64,000 bases of DNA from Bacillus glycinifermentans (GTDB lineage: Bacteria > Bacillota > Bacilli > Bacillales > Bacillaceae), in assembly GCF_001042475.2 (NCBI RefSeq), contig NZ_LECW02000004.1, positions 124,001 through 188,000 of the forward strand, read 5' to 3'. Shown piece after piece: positions 10,581-20,090 of the stretch; the stretch's first letter is position 1, and every line of letters starts with the position of its first letter. Under the pieces are notes generated by a model. The model was not told the DNA's origin and searched no databases. It saw only the letters and a list, made by a program, of their open reading frames with translations. Both the position numbers and the translations under genes were made by a program.

Positions 10581-11777
10581 TTAAAAATGAAGCAAATGAC
10601 CTAATTTTGTTTTTTTCGTTTTCAAATAGTTTTCGTTATCTTTATTCATTTCCATCTGCAACGGTATTCTGTCAGCAATCGTCAAGCCGTATCCTTCAAG
10701 CCCTGCGATTTTTCTCGGGTTGTTCGTCAAAAGCTTCATGTTTTTCACGCCGAGATCCCTCAATATTTGGGCGCCGATTCCGTAATTTCTTAAATCGGGC
10801 AGAAAACCGAGCTGTTCGTTCGCCTGGACCGTGTCATACCCTTCTTCCTGAAGCTTGTACGCCTTCAGCTTATTGATCAGGCCGATGCCGCGCCCTTCCT
10901 GTCTTAAGTAAACGAGCACACCGCGCCCTTCTTTTTCAATTTGCGAAAGCGCTGCAGCAAGCTGCGGACCGCAGTCACAGCGGTGCGAACCGAACACATC
11001 GCCTGTCAGGCACTCTGAATGGACGCGGACAAGCACCGGCTCATCGCCAAACGGGACATCGCCTTTTACAAGGGCGATATGCTCTTTTTGATCGATGTCG
11101 TTCGTGTAGCCAAACACTTTGAACGTCCCGAAATCCGCCGGAAGTGTAATGCTTACTTCGCGGTTGATCAGCGTTCCCTTGCTGTAGCGGTACTTAATTA
11201 AATCTTTGATCGTAATCATTTTCAAACCGTGCTGATCGGCGATTTTCTTCAATTCGGGAACCCTTGCCATCGTGCCGTCTTCATTCATGATTTCACAAAT
11301 CACGCCTGCAGGTACGGAACCGCATGCCTCGGCGAGGTCGACCGCCGCTTCCGTGTGCCCTGCTCTTTTTAATACCCCGCCTTTTTTCGCAATCAGCGGG
11401 AAGATATGGCCGGGTCTTTTAAAATCTTCGGGACGCCCGTGTCTATCGATAAGGGCTCTTACGGTCAATGACCGTTCCTGGGCGCTGATTCCTGTCTTTG
11501 TATCGCGGTGATCGACGCTGACCGTAAAAGCGGTGTGGTGGGAGTCGGTATTCTCGTCCACCATCGGATGCAGGTCGAGCCTTGAAGCGATCTCTTCATT
11601 GAGCGGCGCACAGATCAACCCCCTGCCGCAAGTCGCCATAAAGTTGATTACCTCCGGTGTTGCGTGTTCAGCCAGCGCGACGAAATCGCCTTCGTTCTCT
11701 CGGTCTTCATCATCGACGACGATGATGACTTTACCTTGTTTCAGTTCGTGTATGGCCTCGTCAATTGTATGAAACAT
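10581..11777 (-). CDS. ribA: Bifunctional DHBP synthase / GTP cyclohydrolase II (RibAB)
   Basis: 398 residues with two domains. Residues 1-200 are 3,4-dihydroxy-2-butanone-4-phosphate synthase ([10 protein letters not shown] metal motif, [20 protein letters not shown]). Residues 205-398 are GTP cyclohydrolase II with the zinc-binding motif [15 protein letters not shown] and RQEGRGIGL. It feeds both branches of riboflavin synthesis from ribulose 5-phosphate and GTP. It sits 20 bases after ribE. Confidence 0.96.
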   Translation of the reverse strand: MFHTIDEAIHELKQGKVIIVVDDEDRENEGDFVALAEHATPEVINFMATCGRGLICAPLNEEIASRLDLHPMVDENTDSHHTAFTVSVDHRDTKTGISAQERSLTVRALIDRHGRPEDFKRPGHIFPLIAKKGGVLKRAGHTEAAVDLAEACGSVPAGVICEIMNEDGTMARVPELKKIADQHGLKMITIKDLIKYRYSKGTLINREVSITLPADFGTFKVFGYTNDIDQKEHIALVKGDVPFGDEPVLVRVHSECLTGDVFGSHRCDCGPQLAAALSQIEKEGRGVLVYLRQEGRGIGLINKLKAYKLQEEGYDTVQANEQLGFLPDLRNYGIGAQILRDLGVKNMKLLTNNPRKIAGLEGYGLTIADRIPLQMEMNKDNENYLKTKKTKLGHLLHF

Positions 11778-11796
11778 AAGCCGCTCCTCCTTTCGT

Positions 11797-12444
11797 TTAA
11801 AACCCGTTTTCCTTTAAAAGCGTTTCAGTGATTGTTTTCGTCTGTTTTTCTTCCTTTGCCCGATGGAGAAACCGGTAGATGTATTTGCCGATCATGTCGC
11901 ACTCAACATTGACGATGCTTCCGACCTTTTTTTCGGAAAAAATCGTTTCGTCAAGCGTATGCGGAATGAGCGAAACTGTAACCTCATCGTCCGTCAAGCC
12001 GAATATCGTCAAACTTACGCCGTCAACAGCGATTGAGCCTTTCAAAACGAGCATTTCGGCAAGCTCGGGGTCCAGTTTTAAATCATAGTATATGGAGTTT
12101 TCCGCTTTTTCTATCCTTACAATGGAAGCTGTGCCGTCAACATGCCCCGACACCATATGCCCGCCGAAGCGGCCGTTTGCTGCCATGGCTCTTTCAAGAT
12201 TGACGGAGCTTCCGATTTTTAAAGCGCCGAGCGATGTTGCTTTCAGCGTTTCAAGCATGACATCTGCTGTGAACTGATCTTTTTTGTAGCCGGTGACGGT
12301 CAGGCAGACTCCGTTGACCGCAATGCTGTCACCAAGCTTGACATCCTCGGTCACTTTTCTCGATGCAATGACTAAAGACATGGCGTTTCCCGTCTTTCTC
12401 ATGTCTTTGATCGTTCCGATTTCTTCAATGATGCCTGTGAACAT
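11797..12444 (-). CDS. ribE: Riboflavin synthase alpha subunit (RibE)
   Basis: 215 residues built from two similar lumazine-binding halves: [10 protein letters not shown] with AVNGVCLTV at the front and MVSGHVDG with VDGVSLTIF in the second half. It dismutates two lumazines to riboflavin. A short basic C-terminal tail extends the fold. It begins 12 bases after ribD. Confidence 0.96.
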   Translation of the reverse strand: MFTGIIEEIGTIKDMRKTGNAMSLVIASRKVTEDVKLGDSIAVNGVCLTVTGYKKDQFTADVMLETLKATSLGALKIGSSVNLERAMAANGRFGGHMVSGHVDGTASIVRIEKAENSIYYDLKLDPELAEMLVLKGSIAVDGVSLTIFGLTDDEVTVSLIPHTLDETIFSEKKVGSIVNVECDMIGKYIYRFLHRAKEEKQTKTITETLLKENGF

Positions 12445-12455
12445 GGGTCACCACC

Positions 12456-13562
<1,107 letters not shown>

Positions 13563-13574
13563 TTAAGCATCACA

Positions 13575-13606
13575 CAAAAAACCCCGGAATATTCGTTCCG
13601 GGGTCT
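13575..13606 (-). terminator. FMN riboswitch expression-platform terminator
   Basis: Hairpin of 9 bp (accccggaa 13581-13589, ttccggggt 13596-13604) followed on the minus strand by six T. It lies between the aptamer and ribD, so FMN-bound RNA is expected to terminate here. Confidence 0.9.
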
Positions 13607-13663
13607 GATTTTCATGCATGAGAAATAAAACTATGCGCTACAGTTTTTTTACATAGTTTTCAT

Positions 13664-13808
13664 CATCCTTCTCCCATCCAGACTTTCACTGTCGGCTTCA
13701 GCTTTTCACTGAATCCACCGCCTGCATAAGCAAAAGCGGGTCACGGGCTCTAAAGCGTAATCGCTTTACTACCGCCGGTCGGGATTTCCACCCAGCCCCG
13801 AAGGATAC
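13664..13808 (-). promoter_or_regulatory. FMN riboswitch (RFN element) aptamer
   Basis: Read on the minus strand this has the conserved RFN blocks: ATCCTTCGGGGCTGGGTG at the 5' side, GAAATCCCGACCGGCGGT, AGCCCGTGACCC, GGTGGATTCAGTG and CCGACAGTGAAAGTCTGGATGGGAGAAGGAT at the 3' side (quoted in part). P1 is formed by AAGGAT (13801-13806) and ATCCTT (13665-13670), seen in plus orientation. It controls ribDE-AB-HT by FMN level through the terminator at 13575-13606. Confidence 0.95.
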
Positions 13809-13835
13809 AATCGATATTTTCTTGTCCTTATGCGT

Positions 13836-13864
13836 ATTATAGCCGCAGAAAATTCAAATTGCAA
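13836..13864 (-). promoter_or_regulatory. Sigma-A promoter of the rib operon
   Basis: TTGCAA (13859-13864) and TATAAT (13836-13841) on the minus strand with a 17-base spacer. Transcription would begin just before the riboswitch aptamer. Confidence 0.8.
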
Positions 13865-13883
13865 TGAAAACAAATCTGCCATA

Positions 13884-13912
13884 TAAAAACTCCCCTTGCG
13901 GCAAGGGGAGTT
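13884..13912 (-). terminator. Intrinsic terminator of the 13911-14255 gene
   Basis: Perfect 10-bp stem AACTCCCCTT/AAGGGGAGTT with a five-base loop and a T run on the minus strand. It overlaps the stop codon of the gene. Confidence 0.8.
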
Positions 13913-14255
13913 AATTTGTGACTTTGACGACTCTGATCAACCCGTCAATTCTGTTAGCATTGCTGAAGTAAGCCTTTACCTTGTCTCCTTCTTTAATGTC
14001 GGACAGCTTTTGATCAAGATTTTTTGAATTAAAGATAATCTTTGTGCCGTTATCCGAAATTCCTTGATACTCCGTTCCATCGATCTTAGTGATTTTATAT
14101 TCGTAAACGGTATAGTTTTTTTCTTCAGATGAAACCGTTTGGCTGAGCGCCGTCGAAACATCTTTCATACTTCCGTTTTTTAAATAATAAAAGCCTCCTG
14201 CCAAGACAGCCGCCAACACAAGCAGGATTGTAAGCTTGACTCTTATTTTCCCCAT
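13911..14255 (-). CDS. Small membrane-anchored or secreted protein, unknown
   Basis: 114 residues from the ATG at 14255, which has a GGAGG-like sequence ahead; the track frame from 14321 adds residues with no signal. An N-terminal hydrophobic segment (residues about 7-24, LTILLVLAAVLAGGFYYL) should anchor or export it. The rest looks like a small beta-rich domain (YTVYEYKITKIDGTEYQGIS, then DIKEGDKVKAYF), loosely like DUF1093/YxeA-type proteins. I am not sure of that family. It is single-gene with its own terminator. In B. subtilis this position upstream of rib holds sipS, absent here. Confidence 0.7.
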   Translation of the reverse strand: MGKIRVKLTILLVLAAVLAGGFYYLKNGSMKDVSTALSQTVSSEEKNYTVYEYKITKIDGTEYQGISDNGTKIIFNSKNLDQKLSDIKEGDKVKAYFSNANRIDGLIRVVKVTN

Positions 14256-14777
14256 GATCAAAACCTCCAGAACACGTTCTGAACTATCTATATGTTTTTC
14301 CCCTTCAATTGATGAAATCAAAACATATTCGTTTCAGACGGAAAATACGTGGTTTTTAAGTATAACGCAAAATGAAGCCAAATCGTTTCATTTCCCCTCG
14401 AAATACTCCTAATAACCTACGAATGTACATTCTGTTTTCCGGGGCACATGGTAAAACAAGATAAAAATCGCGACAAAAAGATGATATAATTTCCAAAAAT
14501 AAAATGAACGGCTTCATCCCCGCCTATATAGGACGGTCCCTTTTCTGACGGTTACCAGGAATCTTTAAGAACTTTTCTTGCTCATCAGAAACGGCCTCCT
14601 TTTTCCGATACCTAAGCATGCCAAAAGACTCATCGATTTAATTAAAACCAAAGACCTATGTCGTTTGCCGCTTTTCGTTTTGATTTATTATAAACATGAT
14701 TCGGTTTCTTCTAACAATATACGAGTGTTTCTGCTATTTGTTTCAAAAAAAAGATTTCTGACTCAAGGGATCTCATC
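14256..14777. other. Intergenic region, no gene recognised
   Basis: About 520 bases, AT-rich. A TATAAT lies on the plus strand near 14484 without a convincing -35, and a stretch at 14520-14560 contains CCTATATAGG and two GACGGT copies. The 67-codon plus-strand frame at 14578 lacks a ribosome binding site and resembles nothing. I see no gene here. Confidence 0.4.
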
Positions 14778-15215
14778 TTAATGAAATTCGACGTCTATTC
14801 TTTTTTTCAGCTCCTGCGTGTCTTTCGGCATTCTTACTTCCAGCACCCCGTTTTTATAGGACGCTTTGATCCCTTCAGTCGAGACGGGTTCAGGCAGCGT
14901 GACCGACCTGTGAAAACGCCCGACAAACCGTTCTTTCCGGTGGATGTTTTCCTCTTTTATTTCGTTTGATCTGTTTACTGAGCCGCTGATATGCAGCATA
15001 TTGTTTTCGACATCAATATGAACATCTTCCTTGTTTTCGAGCCCGGGAATATCGCAGGAAGCTACGATTTCACTTTCAGTTTCGTGCACGTCTACCCGAA
15101 TATCGCCAAAGCCGTGTTCCCCTCCGAAAGTTGCCGGAAAATCCGCAAACATCCGATCAAATTCCCTTCTGACGGTATTCAAATGTTTAAATGGATCATA
15201 AGGGACTAATGCCAT
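14778..15215 (-). CDS. Hsp20/alpha-crystallin small heat shock protein
   Basis: 145 residues: an N-terminal MALVPYDPFKHLNTVRREFDRMF arm (given in part), the alpha-crystallin domain (about 38-130) and the A-x-x-x-N-G-V-L motif (ASYKNGVLEVRMPK). The C-terminal tail has a KKRIDVEF end rather than a clear I-x-I. It would be an ATP-independent holdase. No CIRCE element was seen upstream. An AAGGAGG-type site precedes the ATG. Confidence 0.92.
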   Translation of the reverse strand: MALVPYDPFKHLNTVRREFDRMFADFPATFGGEHGFGDIRVDVHETESEIVASCDIPGLENKEDVHIDVENNMLHISGSVNRSNEIKEENIHRKERFVGRFHRSVTLPEPVSTEGIKASYKNGVLEVRMPKDTQELKKRIDVEFH

Positions 15216-15300
15216 TCTCTTTCCTCCTTGATCTTATAGTAACTTTATAATGTTCTCACACTTTATGAATTATGCGTGTCGCGCCGAAAACTGAAAGCGA

Positions 15301-15337
15301 AAAAGCAGTGCTCCGCCTGCGAAGCACTGCCGTTTTT
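15301..15337 (-). terminator. Intrinsic terminator of the rap-phr pair
   Basis: Stem GCAGTGCT (15305-15312) and AGCACTGC (15323-15330) with a run of T on the minus strand, and A/T runs on both sides. It begins about 15 bases after the phr stop. Confidence 0.8.
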
Positions 15338-15352
15338 TCCTGTCAAATGCCT

Positions 15353-15601
15353 TTATGTCACATTTCTTTCTGCGGTTTGAATCTGTGCAGACGGTTTCGA
15401 TGTTACGTTTCTTTCCGCTGTTTGAATCGGGGCGGATGGCTTCGATGTTACGTTCCTTTCAGCGATTTGAACCGGGGATGTATTAGATGTCACATTTCTT
15501 TCTGCCGTGTTCACATCTTCTGTCTTTGCCGATAGCGCAAGACTTGTTAAAGACAATCCAATGACTGAAGCAGCGGCGGTTAACAACAGCTTAGACTTCA
15601 T
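15353..15601 (-). CDS. Phr signal-peptide precursor with four AERNVT copies
   Basis: 82 residues. Signal peptide: charged start MKSKLL, hydrophobic core to about residue 24, and an S-A-K boundary. The rest is four copies of A-E-R-N-V-T at residues 33-38, 47-52, 62-67 and 77-82, with 8-9 residue spacers (SNTSPVQI, SKPSAPIQT, SKPSAQIQT). The last copy is the exact C-terminus, the normal place for a Phr pentapeptide. ERNVT resembles known Phr signals such as SRNVT (PhrE) and ERGMT (PhrC). The gene overlaps the rap stop by 11 bases, the usual rap-phr arrangement. Expected to be secreted, cut, reimported by Opp and to inhibit the neighbouring Rap. Confidence 0.88.
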   Translation of the reverse strand: MKSKLLLTAAASVIGLSLTSLALSAKTEDVNTAERNVTSNTSPVQIAERNVTSKPSAPIQTAERNVTSKPSAQIQTAERNVT

Positions 15602-16739
15602 ACGACCAGTCCCCTTTTTTGATTTGTTTGCGGGCGTTGAATACGATTTGATAGAAATAAACCGAATCGCTCAAACGCCCAATTTCATTATAGTATTCAG
15701 CCGCTTCTAAAGCCAGGTCTTCTATGTCCGGATACATTTTTCTTGACTCCATCAGCTGAAAAGTCTCCGATAATGAGTCCATACCGTCTTCATTTATATA
15801 TATAGCTTGTAAGAAATGAAATTTTGATATATATATCGGATCATTTGATTGTTGAGCGATTCTAAAGCCTTCGTTAAACATGTCATGAGCCTGTTCGTTT
15901 TGCTTTAGCTTAAAATACGCAAGGGCAAGACTGAAACATGCTTTTGGGAGAATATCAGAAGTCTCTTCTTTATAAATCACAACAGCCTTGTGAAAGTATT
16001 CAGCTGCTTGATCTGCTTTCCTCATCTTGTAATAGCAGTTTCCCAAATTATAAAAAGTATGTCCTTCTAAAATCCGCTGGCCTTCTTCCCGGGCAAGCTT
16101 CAGGGCGTTTTCAAGATGCGGCAGTGCTTTTTCGCTCGATTCCAAATCGTCGTAGTTCCCGGCAATCACAAATTCACATTGAATTCTCCGCACTTTGTAA
16201 GTCTCATGCGCCTGATACGTCTCAATGGCTTGGAGCGCATAGTTCATTGACACATGGCTTTGCTTCATATGATAAAAGATTTCAGCCATTTTAAAATGAA
16301 ATTCCGCTCTTTCGATTTCGTCTTCCACATGCAGGAGCTTCTTTTCTGCACGCCTGTAGAAGGAGATTGCTTTAATATAGTCATGGTTATTATATTCGTA
16401 CATCCCTCTGAAAAAGTTAAAATAATAGTCAAGCAAACCCGTCAGCTTGCCTTGTTTATCTTCGATATCTTTTAATATTTCAGAAAATTCTGATGAAACT
16501 TTTTCTTCTTCCAGAGGTCTAATATAGTCAAGCATGATTCTATGTCTGAATTCCATTAAGGCGTAATACAATAATAAATCCTGATCTTCTTCCATACGGA
16601 ATATGTCGCGCTCAATTTCTGCCTTGAGCATTTCCGCGTCCGTTACATTGAATTTGCGTATTGCATTATACCAATCATTGATTTTAACCCCTACTGACGC
16701 CGATGGAATTTTTACAGCCAATCCTTCCGCCCCTTTCAT
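15591..16739 (-). CDS. Rap family TPR response-regulator phosphatase/antagonist
   Basis: Up to 382 residues, typical Rap size. The N-terminal three-helix bundle (KINDWYNAIRKFNV...) binds Spo0F~P or ComA in characterised Raps. The rest is TPR repeats (YHMKQSHVSMNYALQAIETY, FYNLGNCYYKMRKADQAAEYF, FSLALAYFKLKQNEQAHDMF) that bind the Phr peptide. The ATG at 16739 has a poor binding site; a TTG at 16721 with AAAGGGG ahead is an attractive alternative (376 residues, starting MAVKIPSASVG). The target cannot be told from sequence alone. It overlaps the phr gene downstream. Confidence 0.93.
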   Translation of the reverse strand: MKGAEGLAVKIPSASVGVKINDWYNAIRKFNVTDAEMLKAEIERDIFRMEEDQDLLLYYALMEFRHRIMLDYIRPLEEEKVSSEFSEILKDIEDKQGKLTGLLDYYFNFFRGMYEYNNHDYIKAISFYRRAEKKLLHVEDEIERAEFHFKMAEIFYHMKQSHVSMNYALQAIETYQAHETYKVRRIQCEFVIAGNYDDLESSEKALPHLENALKLAREEGQRILEGHTFYNLGNCYYKMRKADQAAEYFHKAVVIYKEETSDILPKACFSLALAYFKLKQNEQAHDMFNEGFRIAQQSNDPIYISKFHFLQAIYINEDGMDSLSETFQLMESRKMYPDIEDLALEAAEYYNEIGRLSDSVYFYQIVFNARKQIKKGDWSYEV

Positions 16740-16917
16740 TTAGCAAGTTGACGTTCTTTATGCAGCGCATCGATGAATATATTTTACATAAAGGGACATT
16801 TTTTTACAATTGTTTTTTGATAAGAATTGTTTTTATTTACGAGGCTGATCAAAATCTGTTCGGTGAGGGTACATAGAGCCTTATTTGTCAAGGCAACTTG
16901 AGAATCCGCCGTTCATC

Positions 16918-16952
16918 AGCAAAAAAACAGCCCGCAACCTGCGGACTGTTTC
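16918..16952 (-). terminator. Intrinsic terminator of ppiB
   Basis: Minus-strand hairpin AACAGTCCGCA/TGCGGGCTGTT followed by T7, just after the ppiB stop. Confidence 0.75.
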
Positions 16953-16957
16953 TTACC

Positions 16958-17398
16958 TTATGCGTCGAATACTTCGACTTTTTCCATTCCTTGCCCCTGC
17001 TCCATTGAAGTGACCGCTTCAAAGCCGGAGGTGACTTTTCCGAAAACGGTGTGAACGCCGTTTAAGTGAGGCTGCGGTTCGTGCACGATAAAGAATTGGC
17101 TGCCGCCTGTATCTTTTCCGGCATGTGCCATAGAGAGAGAACCGGCTTCGTGTTTATGGGGATTCCCTTCTGTTTCGCATTTAATCGTATAGCCCGGCCC
17201 GCCAGTTCCGTTACCGTACGGGCAGCCGCCTTGGCTGACGAAGCCCGGGATGACGCGGTGGAATTTCAGGCCGTCATAGAAGCCCTCGTTTGCAAGTTTT
17301 TCAAAGTTGGCGACAGTGCCTGGAGCTGCCTCCGGATATAATTCAAACTCGATTTTTTTGCCGTTTGTTAATTGTATGTATCCTTTTTTAGCCATCAT
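16958..17398 (-). CDS. ppiB: Cyclophilin-type peptidyl-prolyl isomerase PpiB
   Basis: 146-residue cytosolic cyclophilin that speeds cis-trans isomerisation at proline. Catalytic and binding residues are seen in [29 protein letters not shown] and [11 protein letters not shown]. Two adjacent ATG codons follow AAAGGAGAG; the first is used. Terminator at 16918-16952. Confidence 0.95.
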   Translation of the reverse strand: MMAKKGYIQLTNGKKIEFELYPEAAPGTVANFEKLANEGFYDGLKFHRVIPGFVSQGGCPYGNGTGGPGYTIKCETEGNPHKHEAGSLSMAHAGKDTGGSQFFIVHEPQPHLNGVHTVFGKVTSGFEAVTSMEQGQGMEKVEVFDA

Positions 17399-17654
17399 GA
17401 TTCTCTCCTTTCGTTTTCACAAGGCTCATTATAGCATAGAAGGGAATCACTGAGCCAACTTCAAAAGGAGCATGGCTAAACCCCGGACTCTCAATCTATT
17501 AAAAAGGCAAATTTTAATTGAAACCTCCCGCTCTTTTCATCCGTCTATATTGTCGGAACGAATCGCGAATAAAGGTATCGTTCCGGCAGGCTTCTCCCCA
17601 AAACGAACAGCAATCTTCTGCCTGAAGCCTGCATTTTTAAGGAGGGCATACAGC

Positions 17655-18551
17655 TTGAAAAAATCAATACTTGGAATTTGTACAGCATTGTTTCTGCTTA
17701 TCATGCCGCAGATAAGCTATGCTGACTCCGCAGTTGGAGACGTGATCATTACACTCGGTAAAGACTTGTCAGCTCAAGACAGACAAAAAGTGCTGAACGA
17801 AATGAATGCGCCTGAAAATGCGACAATTATTGAGGTGACGAATGCTGAGGAGCATAAATATTTAGGAGATTATATACCAAAAGCAGATATCGGAACGAGA
17901 GCGATTTCTTCTTCATCGATTACAGTCGCAAAAGAAGGCAGCGGTTTGGAAGTCAAAACAAACAATATCGGCAAGATTACGGATGAAATGTATTTAAACG
18001 CGCTGATGACGGCCGGGGTCAAGGATGCAAAAGTTTACGTGACCGCTCCGTTTAAAGTATCCGGAACGGCTGCGCTGACCGGGTTAATGAAAGCTTATGA
18101 AACATCATCTGATCAAAAAATTCCGGACGACGTTAAAAAGGTCGCCAATGAAGAGCTTGTCACCACGTCCAAGCTCGGCCAAAAAATCGGCGATGAAAAC
18201 GCGTCAGCGTTAATGGCAAAAGTCAAAGAAGATATCGCGAAAAACGGCGTCCCGCAATCCCAGGACGAATTGGAGAAAAAGATTGATCAGGCTGCTTCCG
18301 AATTAAACGTAACACTGACGAACGACCAAAAGCAGTCGCTTATCTCTTTATTCGACAATATGAAAAACATCAATATTGACTGGAATCAGGTTGGAGACCA
18401 GCTCAACAAAGCGAAAGACAAAATTGCGAACTTCATCAACTCTGATGAAGGCAAAAACTTCATTCAACAAGTGATCGATTTCTTTGTCTCCCTCTGGAAC
18501 GCGATCGTTTCCATATTTACCGGAGGCGGAACAACAGAATCAAACGGGTAA
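17655..18551 (+). CDS. ypuA: Secreted DUF1002 protein YpuA
   Basis: 298 residues from a TTG start with GGAGGG about eight bases ahead. The signal peptide MKKSILGICTALFLLIMPQ ends at a SYA-DS site. The rest matches the DUF1002 family: GDVIITLGKDLSAQDRQKVL, a coil-rich middle and a hydrophobic C-terminal stretch (FIQQVIDFFVSLWNAIVSIF). The in-frame region 17472-17654 before the TTG does not look coding. Function unknown; expected outside the membrane. Confidence 0.9.
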   Translation: MKKSILGICTALFLLIMPQISYADSAVGDVIITLGKDLSAQDRQKVLNEMNAPENATIIEVTNAEEHKYLGDYIPKADIGTRAISSSSITVAKEGSGLEVKTNNIGKITDEMYLNALMTAGVKDAKVYVTAPFKVSGTAALTGLMKAYETSSDQKIPDDVKKVANEELVTTSKLGQKIGDENASALMAKVKEDIAKNGVPQSQDELEKKIDQAASELNVTLTNDQKQSLISLFDNMKNINIDWNQVGDQLNKAKDKIANFINSDEGKNFIQQVIDFFVSLWNAIVSIFTGGGTTESNG

Positions 18552-18558
18552 TGAACAC

Positions 18559-18594
18559 GGAAAACACCTCCTCTCATAAGGGGGTGTTTTCTTC
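18559..18594. terminator. Bidirectional terminator between ypuA and the PGA hydrolase gene
   Basis: AAAACACCTCC/GGGGGTGTTTT around an eight-base loop, with flanking A and T runs. Confidence 0.75.
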
Positions 18595-18605
18595 ATTGGC
18601 GGGCG

Positions 18606-19409
18606 TCAGGCGTGAAGGGGGTCGTAATGGTCCTTGATAAACCGCGACAGAACCTCCGTAAACCGGTAAAAGTCCTCATTTTGCGTCAAGGCTCTGTCCT
18701 TTAATGTAAACGTATCAAACAGAGACTTTCGAAAACCTGTGCTCATTTCGAGCTGAATGCTTAAACCTGTTATCGATTTGTTGGCAATATTATCAGGGCT
18801 CGTTCCCGCATATTTGTCACCTGGCCCAAGCATTTCGGCGGCAAAGCCTGCTTGATGCAATTCATCAACCAATTTGCTCATTTTATTGCGGTCTGTGCCG
18901 CCCACTTTGATATTGCGGTCTTCAGCATAGTATCCGTGAAGCGACAAAATATACTGATGCCCGGCGGCCATCTCAAGCGCCCCCGGTTCATCAAAATGGG
19001 TACTCGTAATATGGAGGCTTGAATTCCCCGATAATTTCAATCCTTCAAACAAATACATGGAATACGTGCGCGAGAGTTCGTTTGCAATTTCGCTTGTTCC
19101 AGGCTCGATTCCGCCGCCGTGAATGGCCAAGATCAACATCGTGCTGCCTGCTTGCTTTGTCGCGATTCGGTATACTGAAGGATCTTCATTTTGTTTTAAC
19201 TCCTCGAAATTTGCATATTTATCGTCGGAGAGCACAGTCGGCCCTCCGTCATGAGCCAGTGCAAAAGACGGGATCAAAATCACAAAAGGAATTAAGAAAA
19301 TATTCACAAAACTGTTTATTGATGTAAAACAGTTTGCTGTGTTACAATCAACACATTGCTTCAGGCATTGGAGCATACGGCGGGGTAGGGATACTTTGGT
19401 CGGTTTCAT
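18606..19409 (-). CDS. Poly-gamma-glutamate hydrolase family protein (PghP/YjqB-like)
   Basis: Up to 267 residues. After a hydrophobic signal segment (NIFLIPFVILIPSFALAH) the mature part matches the phage-type PGA hydrolase family, a zinc carboxypeptidase-like fold: LAIHGGGIEPGTSEIA (His and Glu metal ligands expected), HITSTHFDEP, LSLHGYY and the family ending QLEMSTGFRK. Such enzymes cut gamma-polyglutamate, which this species group makes as capsule. The true start is unclear: a GTG near 19304 would place the signal peptide at the N-terminus but lacks a good binding site. Cysteines in the extra leader (CLKQCVDCNTANC) are unexpected. Confidence 0.78.
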   Translation of the reverse strand: MKPTKVSLPRRMLQCLKQCVDCNTANCFTSINSFVNIFLIPFVILIPSFALAHDGGPTVLSDDKYANFEELKQNEDPSVYRIATKQAGSTMLILAIHGGGIEPGTSEIANELSRTYSMYLFEGLKLSGNSSLHITSTHFDEPGALEMAAGHQYILSLHGYYAEDRNIKVGGTDRNKMSKLVDELHQAGFAAEMLGPGDKYAGTSPDNIANKSITGLSIQLEMSTGFRKSLFDTFTLKDRALTQNEDFYRFTEVLSRFIKDHYDPLHA

Positions 19410-19558
19410 CTACCCCGCCTCTACTTCGGAATACACAGCATCTTGCTTCCTTTGAATCATAAGTTGAACCATCTCCTTTATTAAGTTTTTGTTAAATTCC
19501 CAATATTATATACAATTATCCTGTATGCTGTTCTATACAGAACCTGTTCTTTTTTCAT

Positions 19559-19590
19559 AAAAAAAACACTTCCTTTCCCCAGGAAGTGCT
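19559..19590 (-). terminator. Orphan intrinsic terminator
   Basis: Minus-strand hairpin CACTTCCT/AGGAAGTG with an eight-T run. No minus-strand gene ends here; lysA further right has its own terminator at 20047-20080. Confidence 0.6.
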
Positions 19591-19598
19591 GAATTCTT

Positions 19599-19980
19599 TT
19601 GGCAAGCGGATTTGAAAGAACGTGTCCCAAAAAAACAAGTCGCCATTTCAAAAACAAAAGCCCATTCCATCACTTTAATGAAATGCAAATCTGCAGAACT
19701 TAAAAACGGGGTTTATCAACATCCTGGACAAGACGGCAATGCGCATTCTGTAAAAGTAAACGGCGAGAGCGGCAAAGTGGTGAAACAAGACATACAGCTC
19801 ATTCAGTCGCGCTAAAAACATGCAAAGGCACGGTGAAATCATCTGAGCTGAAAAAAGAAAGCGGCCGGTATATTTACATCATTAAAATTACCGATCACAG
19901 GCAAAAAGAGCATACAGTAAAAGCGAATGCGCCAAGCGGAAAAAGTTGGTTCATAAATAAAGCCTTGCTGCCCGAGACTA
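19599..19980 (+). pseudogene. Remnant of a PepSY-domain protein gene
   Basis: The plus strand encodes two PepSY-like repeats with no proper start and with an interruption. The first (to the stop at 19813-19815) reads SAELKNGVYQHPGQ..AHSVKVNGESGKVVKQD. The second, in another frame just after it, reads SSELKKESGRYIYIIK..HTVKANAPSGK. The pattern of helix, short strand, then V-K-V-x-x-x-S-G-K-V is that of PepSY repeats. No signal peptide and no binding site remain. A plus-strand hairpin follows at 19968-20000. Confidence 0.5.
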
Positions 19981-20000
19981 CGATCCCGGCAGCTTTTTGA
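19968..20000 (+). terminator. Intrinsic terminator after the PepSY remnant
   Basis: GCTGCC/GGCAGC stem followed by five T on the plus strand. Confidence 0.55.
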
Positions 20001-20046
20001 TATAAAAAAAGGCGTTCCATCAGCCCGCCAAATTCCGGTCATCATA

Positions 20047-20080
20047 AAAAAAGCCTGCAGGATTTGTCCCTGCAGGCTTT
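20047..20080 (-). terminator. Intrinsic terminator of lysA
   Basis: AAAGCCTGCAGG/CCTGCAGGCTTT hairpin with a T run on the minus strand, just past the lysA stop. Confidence 0.8.
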
Positions 20081-20090
20081 CACTATTCTT

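Noticed and set aside
14505-14580. Possible structured RNA around CCTATATAGG and repeated GACGGT
   Set aside because: Does not fit any riboswitch family I know, and there is no terminator or gene placed to use it.
14578-14781. 67-codon plus-strand frame
   Set aside because: No ribosome-binding site, no family text, AT-rich intergenic DNA.
17472-17654. N-terminal extension of ypuA
   Set aside because: The signal peptide starts at the TTG 17655 with a good binding site; the upstream part looks non-coding.
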